Source: Apoda limacodes (lineage: Eukaryota > Arthropoda > Insecta > Lepidoptera > Limacodidae). From it: a stretch of 64,000 nucleotides of DNA. Shown piece after piece: positions 55,655 through 64,000 of the stretch. The notes below the pieces were generated by a model, which was not told where the DNA came from, did no database searches, and saw only the letters and a list, made by a program, of their open reading frames with translations. The stretch's first letter is position 1. The number at the start of each line of letters is the position of its first letter. The stretch lies in NCBI GenBank assembly GCA_946406115.1, contig OX291543.1:26128815-26192814 (forward strand). The letters are read 5' to 3'. A program made the translations under genes and the position numbers.

Positions 55655-57355
55655 TCTTAATACATTTATTTGGTGCCTTTTGACACAATCTGCTAATATA
55701 TAATCTTTCGTACTGTGTTTATTTTTGTATCTTTAGTTCTTTTCGTTTTATATAATTTATTATTTTTGTACATATTTAGGTACGTGCAAAAGTTTCACAT
55801 GATCCCACTGAACTCCTAATTGCTGCAACCCCTTTTGAAAGAGTTAGCCTATTCTTTCTACATAAATTTTATTTCTTTTTTCTTTCATTGAAAGAAAAAT
55901 ATGCAGTTCAAGAAACTTTAAAATAGACGATTTTAGCGTCTGAAATTACAATTTTAATTTGTAATTAACAGATTTTTTTGTTTATTTATTTGGGTATCGA
56001 CCAAGAATTCAATAGTTTTAATTATTTTTTCTCTGCCAGTAACTTAAAATATGACAGTCTATAGATACTGATTTTTATCTTTTATGGCGAGAAATTGTTT
56101 AGTCGAATAGGTAGTGGTCAATATTTCTTTTCCCTGAACGTTAAATACCTACAGCTAGCTAAATCACATACTTTACAATTGCAATCACATACATACTTCA
56201 CTATCGCTTTCAACTGCAAAATGCTAACAGTGTGTCAACACTTCTATTAAGTGACGGTTTCTTTATGAAGCACCGTAAATGTATGGTTATACTTTTATCA
56301 TTGAATAGCTTGAAATACACAAAGTCTTAACAAAAGTTGAAAACACAAAACGGTTGAAGAGAGACATTAAATTAAGTGGTTCCCATTATGCAAGTAACTC
56401 CTGGTTCAAAGGTTTGAATGGTAGTAAATTAACGGGGTTGCTTTGAAAATACGCTGCCTCACGTTACACACTTATTTCTTTATGACGAATGTATGATGGG
56501 ATAGATAATATTGTACACTTTTATGTATATGGATCTGCGGCAAGTATTTTCTTTGCGAGTCAAAAGCTATTCTTCAACATTTAGCCAATTTCAAAAAGGC
56601 TTTTTGTTGTTGTAATGTTTCTGTTTAAGATAGTGTTAAATAAATTCACTTATAATCTGGACATGGAAATCACTTATAGTCACACGTTATAGTCTATTTA
56701 GATGATGCATTGACATATGTTTAAAGGTTTCTTTCTGTACTGAAAGAAAAATATAAGTTTAAAACTAACTTCAAATATCTACTGTAATTATTTGATGTCG
56801 GTTTAATTTTTTATCTACTAAACATTTAATCTTTTTTGATAACAACTTTATTTAACCCGCGATTTCCATCGCACCCTGAAGAAATAATAACATTCATTAC
56901 TTAGGTCGTTAAAAATCGAGTGGCTTTTGGTATAGAATATTACCTACTTGTCTACCAGTTGTATGTGATATAATATGCAATTACCCAGTACGGGCGGCTA
57001 TTGGTGCCATGTTGACTTAAAATAAAATTATAATAATTAAGTTGTGTCAGCCTATTCAAATAATTTTGTTGCAGTCTGTTTTGATTCTGATTTTCCTGTC
57101 TTCTACTATAACTTAAGGTGAAGAAGTAAAGAGAAGAAGGGGAAAAACATTTATTCGATATAACACTTAGTATAAGTGCTTAGTTAACATCTTATAAGTT
57201 ATGAATATTAAAATTAGTTTGTGTGAAGACAAATATATTCTCACTCAGTATTACGCTTTGTAAAGGTAGGTTGTTAGGCCATAGTTCTGATCTTCGTTAT
57301 CGTCAGTACTAAAAGAATATATTAAACTACTAACGTGACTTTTGGTAGCAATATG
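55655..57355. other. AT-rich non-coding DNA
   Basis: No gene or known repeat recognised. Confidence 0.5.
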
Positions 57356-57361
57356 AACGTA

Positions 57362-57486
57362 CAGTGCAACAAACTTTTCTGACCTTGGGTGTTTGGCCGC
57401 TAGTATCTTTGTAAATTTACTCCAATTCAATATGACGGCTGTAGTTCTTATTTTTGACTACCGGGTCAGAAAAGTTTGTTACTCTA
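57362..57486 (+). mobile_element. TA-CAGTG MITE, copy 3
   Basis: It is flanked by TA at 57360-57361 and 57487-57488. The ends are 'cagtgcaacaaacttttctg' and 'cagaaaagtttgttactcta'. The interior is 'tttggccgctagtatctttg', 'caatatgacggctgtagttc'. Confidence 0.9.
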
Positions 57487-57489
57487 TAC

Positions 57490-59470
57490 AGTGGTAGATT
57501 GGTGTGTAGGTGAAAGTTACATGGCACATTTTAAGACAGCTGTAATGACTTTTGTAAAATATTCATTATATTAGCCAATTAGAATCGCAAAAATTTTAAT
57601 TCGATAAGTTACTGACAAGAAAAAATCAATGCTCCTATGAAGTGCACTCGAGTTTTTTTTTATTTTATGGCAATTACTAACCACAATTAACCTTGGAATA
57701 TTCATGACAGTTTCAGTTATTTAACGATGGTTTGAAAGATGAGTACATTTAAGTTATTTTACATCCGATTACTTATAAAAAAGGAAAGCAGTCCACATTT
57801 TGACTCTTCTTAATTTTTAATACTTTCGAAAGTGATATTTGTACTTTACGTAACCGAAAATTACGATCAAGGTTTTGTTGTGGCATCCTTTGAAGACGCC
57901 ATGGAGGGTAATTTATGGAATTATAAAGTTTCTTTCATCTCTGCAAAATTGCTTTGTGTTCTTTTTAATATACGATTAAGTTAAGTAATTTAAAAAATGG
58001 TATAACACGTGTGACGTGTGTTTAGGGTTCTATGGCTAAGCGGCAAAAGCCCCAACCATGTGATTTACAAATACATACTAATTTTTTAAACGAAAACTGT
58101 TTTGAACAAATAATTAATACAAGTTTCTCAGATACATATACCAAAGCAGATATAATCATTCAATACAGAAAAGAATGTAAACTTAGTTACATAGCATAAT
58201 TTAGGTCGGTAAAAATTACCTAGTTTTAAGGAATTACATTGATGCTGCAAAATCAGTCCATTCATAGCAGAAAACGTTAAGAAAACGAGCAATAAAAGTT
58301 ATATATAACTATCTCAGAATCAGATATTTTTTACTGGGAATCAGAGATCTGCTTCTCTATCTGTTTTCTTCGTATCAGGAGATAAAACTTAAGCCTAATT
58401 GCATCTTTGCGTCTTTTGAACACAAAATCCTTTTCTGTTCTATTCATACATAAATCATGTACGTTGACTGTGGCATGTGTTAGAGCAGGTCATGACTTTG
58501 AGATTCACGGAACTAACTCATCTTAAGGTCGTATTGAGTGTAACATAGTTTTTTTTATTAGCTCTTTAATAGTTGAGGAAAAAACGAGACCGCTCATGCA
58601 GTTCCACGAATAATACATGTGTGAGGTTAAATGTTACTAAAGTACGGTCAGACATTAGACATCTTGTTAGCCAATATTATTATTTATGAAATAAAATAAG
58701 AATTGACCATAGTGAAAATTTAGGATATGCATATTTTTTCTAGTGATAATATTGTGTTTTCCGTCTACCCAAAGGCCGTTCGTCTGATCTGTTCTTATTA
58801 CTGACTTTATATTTTGAATATCTGGGCGGTTGTATTGTTATTTAAAAAGTATTAATTATTTTATGGTTAACCTTTAATGACCTAATTAAATTAAAACAAC
58901 AAAAGTTTATCAGTTTCTTTAAGGGTCAGCTCACGTCGTGTCGCGTCTCTGTATGAGCTGACCCTAAAACCACATTGCGAAGACGTATTAGAATGAGAAG
59001 TACTTTTCGGTATTACTGATTAATTTTGCTAAAACAAAACCTTGGTGATATGTATGTGTATATAAACACATTTAGAACAATGTCTGCCGGTGTAGCTAGT
59101 ACATTATAAAAAAAATCTATTTAAATAATTTGTTTTACTATCGGTACCACAAGTTAACATTTAGACGTGTCCGATGAGATAGCTTCTGGTCCAAATGAGG
59201 GTCATTATTATACTGAGGGAGAACGTGCAATAACTCGAATAAGCGACGTATTTAATGACTTTTTTTCGGTTTCTTAACCGTCTCATGAAACATATCTCAA
59301 AATACCACTCATATAGTCATTGTTTTTCTGCGGTCACGGAGTATGTACATGTATAATTTTTTTTTAAATACTATTATGCAAGTAATAATATTGTCATTTA
59401 GGGTTAAATAAGAATTGATGTATGCTGCAACGATTCGCGAATCATACCTAAGGTATAAATGTGTATATAC
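57490..59470. other. AT-rich non-coding DNA
   Basis: A short start fragment of a (GTCY)n element lies at 58022-58055 ('agggttctatggctaagcgg'). A 55-codon frame without ATG at about 57832-58000 is noted but not called. A strong hairpin at 58922-58965 is listed separately. Confidence 0.45.
58922..58965. repeat. Hairpin, 12-bp perfect stem, GC-rich
   Basis: 'agggtcagctca' at 58922-58933 pairs with 'tgagctgaccct' at 58954-58965 over a 20-nt loop rich in CG ('cgtcgtgtcgcgtctctgta'). It is isolated in AT-rich DNA. Confidence 0.8.
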
Positions 59471-59477
59471 ACAAAAA

Positions 59478-59625
59478 CACTGATAAATAAATTACTTACT
59501 GGCCCCAAAGTAAGCAAAGCTTGTGTTATGGATACAAGACAACGGATTCAAATACATATATTACTTTTTTTTTGTAAATACATACATATCATACATCATT
59601 ACACCCGGACTTAAGACAAACACAA
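59478..59625 (-). mobile_element. SINE fragment (tail part)
   Basis: 'ggccccaaagtaagcaaagc', 'ttgtgttatggatacaagac' and 'acatacatatcatacatcat' are the minus-strand form of the SINE tail, closely similar to 13852-13990. Confidence 0.75.
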
Positions 59626-59629
59626 ATGT

Positions 59630-61205
59630 TTATTACATAAATGTTTTTCCTGTGCATTACACTATATTACATACACTACCAACTAGGCTGCGAGGGAGTA
59701 CATTGCAATATGCGTGTTACTTTACTCCTTCGGAGTCTCGCCCCTAAAGCCCGGTAGAGCAGTAATGGCTGGATCCGTTCAGAGTAAAAAAAAACCTTTA
59801 CCCAATCTAGATACACATACGTCCCTTATATATGCACAAATCGAGTATACCCGGCTTACATTTAATAAATTTTAATATTTACTTGACTTTTAGATGACGT
59901 ATTCACGTTAAAGTCTTGACACAAGATATGTATTTTATTTAAATACTAAATTATTGTATGAGACTAACTAACTTCTCGTTTTTAAATATAATTAATAAAT
60001 CCCTAAGATCATAATTCATTTTTATTTACGTTATACCGCGTACATACACAATTCTGACTAACTACTCTACGTTTGTCATTTGGAACAAAATAAACAATGT
60101 AAAATTTGTATTGATAGGACTTAAGAGCTGTAAATGGGTTTTTTACTATGATAGTGGCAGTTAATCGATGCTTGGCACACGACGTTTTTTTTTATTTTAG
60201 TTATTTTGGCACTGTTACCAGCGCCGTGGTTGTCTTGTTCTTCGTCTGTGACCAGGCGACTTGTCAAACCTAATATACAAATGTTACACAACCACAAAAG
60301 TCAGTTAAAAAATTCTTTATTTTGTAATAAAAACAAGTCAAATTAGAAGAATACTATAGGTAGGTAAGTAAAATATATTTGGAAAAGATAAATGTATATC
60401 TGTATACGTATGTATAATGTATGTACTCCCAGTTTTATTCCCCAGGAGGACAGTAGATGTATACCAGTAGCTGGATAGACAACCACATTATAATATGGGG
60501 TACGAAATCTGGACTAAAGAGGGTTTACATACCTATGTTCTATAAGTCAAGAATTACCAAAAAACATATTTAACATTTGACGGAGGTAGCATTTAAATTA
60601 AAAGTGAGCAACCAGCTTAAAAAATCCGTAAAAATATATAAAATTATGGACTTGGGCTGTAAAAATTAAGTCCTTTAATTCAGTTATTTACATGGACCTT
60701 CGAGTATTCAAAAACATGTCTCTTTATTTGAAAACGTTATAATCAACAACGATCTAGTCGTATACTAGGTATAAATCGATAACAGATGAAGAAATGCGAG
60801 GTATTTGGTCACGACCCTCGTCTCCTTACTATGCGCATGAATAATTTGTTCCCATTACTGATTTATATATGATAAAGTACCACGAGTTATGCACGACATT
60901 ATGTGGTATATTTACTATTGAGACATTGTCTTCCGTGTGAAGAAGGCCTAACTAAACAGAATTGTACTTTGTTATTTATATATTATTGCTAGATATTGCA
61001 TGCTTATTTTCCTTTATAGAATTCGTTACACTTTACTGCACCCATCTATATAGGTTTTGGTTTAGAATGAGTTCTTTCGGTGGTATTTGTTTACAACTAT
61101 CCAGATGAATAAAAACATTATTTAACGTGTTCAGAAAAAAACATCGATAAAAGAAACCTTTGGTCACTCATATCTTACTGCCAAACTTCAACGGAAAAAG
61201 ACCGC
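59630..61205. other. AT-rich non-coding DNA
   Basis: 59690-59780 is slightly GC-rich ('ccttcggagtctcgccccta') and unassigned. No gene recognised. Confidence 0.45.
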
Positions 61206-61212
61206 TTTGGTA

Positions 61213-61352
61213 CAGTGTAACAAAATTTTCTGACCTTTTGACTGGTCCTTCTGGTTTTTTGATCGCTAGTGTCATTGTAAGTTCACACCATTTTAATATG
61301 GAGACTATAGTTTTGATTTTTGACCACTAGGTCAGAAAAGTTTTTTGCGCTA
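61213..61352 (+). mobile_element. TA-CAGTG MITE, copy 4
   Basis: TA lies at 61211-61212; the right flank is AA in place of TA. The ends are 'cagtgtaacaaaattttctg' and 'gtcagaaaagttttttgcgc'. The interior is 'gatcgctagtgtcattgtaa', 'gttcacaccattttaatatg', 'gagactatagttttgatttt'. It is the longest copy (140 bp). Confidence 0.88.
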
Positions 61353-61796
61353 AACATATGATTTTTACTCTGAAGATGGGAAGAAATAAGTAAATTTTCA
61401 ATTTCTCCTCCGAATATTAAGTCACACATGCACGTTCTAATCTGTAAGCTTCAACTGCATAGTATAATATTTGAAATCCTAACAATATCTTTAACTTATC
61501 TACGTAAAAAATGATTTATAATTTTAAAATTGAAGCAATTTATTTATATTATTCAACTTTTGTTGGCTATCATGTTTCCGCAATAAAAGACATATTTGAC
61601 AAGTAGGATCATTGACAAGTACAAGGCTGACTTACGACGCATTATTAAGTCGCCGCCCACCAGATATTCAGTTTTGTATTGCAATGTTAAGGCGAAATTG
61701 TTTGCAAAATTAATTCGATTATTTTTATCAATCATTTTACAATTCACAATCATAATGTGTATCGGAAGTATTACAGATATTTATTATTTTTAATTT

Positions 61797-62010
61797 TGAC
61801 TCACCGCTGGTTTAGTTGTTAATAAACTTGACAGCTGAGTCGAAAGTTCCGGGTTTGGTTTCCGGCAGTGACCATAATTTTATTTTTTGTGCCCACGTAC
61901 AAACGTATGTACAGTTTTAGAACTTTGTGTTTATTTTTTACTTTTAAATCTATTTCTTCGTTAGGTACCGAAGAGACACTTAGACCAATAATGCACTCGA
62001 TCAAGTTTGT
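61797..62010 (+). mobile_element. tRNA-derived SINE, second family
   Basis: 'ccgctggtttagttgttaat', 'aaacttgacagctgagtcga' and 'ccgggtttggtttccggcag' are a worn tRNA-like head with B box; the body runs through 'gaactttgtgtttatttttt' and 'ttcgttaggtaccgaagaga'. The head differs from the SINE at 21291. The frames on both strands are by-products. Confidence 0.5.
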
Positions 62011-62014
62011 ATTC

Positions 62015-64000
62015 TGTAAGCCTTTTTCATATACAATTTTACCTTTTGATAATACAGTACATTTCTAGCAAGTTAGTAAAAGTAACCCTATGCTGGATAA
62101 ATAGAGTTCAAAATCCAAACCGAAGGTAAGGTCGTCAACAATACGATACTCGACTATGTCTCGTTCAAAAACTTTTGGTACAGCCCTTATTTTTTTTTTA
62201 AATCCATTATTCTGTCCTTTCAATTGGACTTTTAAGGATGGGCCCTTTGCGTATTACAATTAGATAGATTTAAAAATAAGAATATTAGTGTATGTAAAGA
62301 AGAAAGTATAAAATTTACTAAAACCTATTCTAGTTACATTATTTTTTTATTTTTTTTTGCAATCCGAAATATCCGGTGTATTTTTTTCGATTATAATTTA
62401 AACCTTTCTAGCCTTTTTAGGTATTTATAGCAAATTTTAATTAGGTTGCAGTTACTATCTATCGACAAACAATACATGAGCCTTTATTTTCCTAGTTCAT
62501 CTGGCTTTATTTGATTAAATGATCCAGAAGACTGATTTTGTTAAATTTGGTTATTCGAAGTTTATTCAATTGCCTGTATTTGTGAGACTCTATAAAACTT
62601 TATTAGTTCTAATTGGGCGCTTATTATGTCTGGATTTGATTATATTGACTCTGAGAACATTAAGATTGGATAAAATTTGTTCAACGATGCTTCAGTTGTG
62701 CTCTTAATAATAATTTTATAAAAGTGGCCTGGTTTTAATTACCTGTCAGTGGAAATTTTGCTTTTTTATAGATGTGTTTTGATTTTTTTAATCAGCACTA
62801 TGAACAAAATACATTGTTTATTAATAAAATACATGTCCATAAATATTTATTATTATTATATTTATAAGGCAGTAAACAACTCATACTATATGTCTCTGAT
62901 GGCAGTACTTATATTAATATTAAAAAAGTTGACACATGAATTTAATATTTTTGTTAAACAAATATTACGGTTTAAGTTACTTTTTGACACTAAGCCAAAT
63001 TTCAGGCAAATGAATTTTAATCCATAATCCAAAAAACAAGGATAAGGAAGTCCTGAATATATTAAAAAGTTAAATGTAAAAAAAAAAAATTATTCGCTTT
63101 ACCACTGATAGTATAAATGTCATAATTGTATCTGATTTCGTGATTTAGCGCAATCATTCGATAATTCTACACAAAGCTGCTTCGATTACAGTGTTGCCAT
63201 TATTTCCGTCGTGTTGAAAGATAACATCTCTTTAATAAAGTTAAATAATCTTGAGGTAATAAAAAGGTATTTTGTCTTGTCCGTAATCTCGTTGAAGTCT
63301 TTTGTTTGACGCAACGAAAACTTGAATGGATTTACTCCTTTTATTCTTATACAAAGATGGTTTTTAACTACTATTTTCTTTTGTAAATGCTTTTGATTAA
63401 ATAGAGCTGCAGTATTTGGTATTTTAAATATATATACCTTTTTTAGATTAGATGGCTAACAGTTAAACGGTTGGCTAATTAACGAGGTTTTGGTCAGCTT
63501 TAACATATGTTTAATCAGCAAGTGGATTGAGCTGCTTCTAGTTGTCAGAAAAATAACTTTTTTGATCAGCAAGTAATGTGATATTGGGCAGCCTTAAAAC
63601 TGATGTTGTTAATAAAAAAATAAGGATTTTATCAAATATTGGCAAGCTGTTAAAATTGAATTTGATTTGTCATTTATTCTGGCCTTTACTCATTAGTTAG
63701 CATACCCACAGTTATATTTTTTTTTATGTAAAGATAAATTCTGTGGCAATAAGAAAACACCAAAAAATACCTGGTTTAATCAATCCCCTTTGACTATTAT
63801 GCCAATTTATAACTAAAGACGTAATTATTTTTTTGAAAATCAATAAATGCCATTCATTTGGTGCCGTCGATCTACGGGCAAAGTATAAAAGGATTAACTA
63901 TTGGGAATGGCCCCATCTATCCCCCCGTTACGTTTAATCCACGATTTACATGGCCTATTACAAGTTATGTAACTACAGTTAAGAAATAATTTTTATTAAA
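62015..64000. other. AT-rich non-coding DNA
   Basis: No gene recognised. Frames of 60-92 codons (62519-62707, 62749-63027) are Leu/Ile/Lys/Tyr-rich, as expected by chance. 'aatcagcaagtggattgagc' (63511) and 'gatcagcaagtaatgtgata' (63563) form a weak direct repeat. Confidence 0.5.

Noticed and set aside
57832..57909. Open stretch reading YVTENYDQGFVVASFEDAME followed by a GTAATT donor
   Set aside because: The peptide looks plausible, but the acceptor ('tttcgaaag') has a weak pyrimidine tract and the donor is poor.
1..64000. CRISPR array, prokaryotic operon or phage content
   Set aside because: No evenly spaced direct repeats with unique spacers, no ribosome-binding sites and no packed reading frames. 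The repeats are those of an insect genome.

Overview
The window is AT-rich eukaryotic DNA with almost no coding sequence, most likely from a moth or butterfly (Lepidoptera). The assignment rests on repeat families typical of that order. These are miniature elements carrying (GTCY)n microsatellites that end in a 'gcgcgagtc..gactcgcacttggcc' signature, tRNA-derived SINEs whose tails read 'cttactttggggc', a retroposon end with 'tttcttgccggttcttct', and LINE tails reading 'taccatcaggcggaccgt'. No long open reading frame, rRNA, CRISPR array or bacterial-type operon is present. The piece is best read as intergenic or large-intron sequence.

Layout. 0-5 kb is repeat-dense: a cluster of short related repeats (906-1358), a large near-perfect hairpin (1977-2254), a (GTCY)n element split by an internally deleted pogo-type transposon (2539-3938), and a broken fragment of a Crypton-like tyrosine recombinase (4345-4509). 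5-20 kb is mostly unassigned AT-rich DNA with a few old repeat copies, small GC-rich islands near 17.8, 18.6 and 19.6 kb, and a possible nuclear-receptor DR1 site at 15.3 kb. 20-24 kb holds a complete 233-bp Helitron, a SINE, an RTE-type LINE end and further retroposon ends. 24-33 kb has GC-rich islands (24.4, 26.3-26.6, 29.0, 32.6-32.95 kb), the last with a candidate minus-strand promoter and first exon, plus two (GTCY)n elements and a LINE remnant at 30.3-30.6 kb. 33-46 kb has tRNA-like SINE pieces, two mRNA-like 3' ends with genomic A-tracts, a 3 x 30 bp tandem repeat and an interlocked set of inverted repeats (44475-45240). 46-55 kb has a (GTCY)n element with an expanded microsatellite, a frameshifted LINE, a PIF/Harbinger-type MITE (49229-49821), a MITE with perfect 30-bp termini (54451-54900), and the best candidate for a host exon: a 73-bp minus-strand exon with both splice sites (52429-52501). 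55-64 kb is mostly plain AT-rich sequence with SINE pieces. Four copies of one small TA-CAGTG MITE family lie at 40.8, 53.0, 57.4 and 61.2 kb.

If the 52.4 kb exon is real, a gene runs on the minus strand through part of this window, and much of the sequence is its intron. The 32.8 kb GC-rich segment could be another exon or promoter of the same or another minus-strand gene. Nothing here looks like a coordinated novel multi-gene system. The distinctive content is the transposon biology: nested, internally deleted and foldback elements. All family names come from recognition by reading; no search was run.
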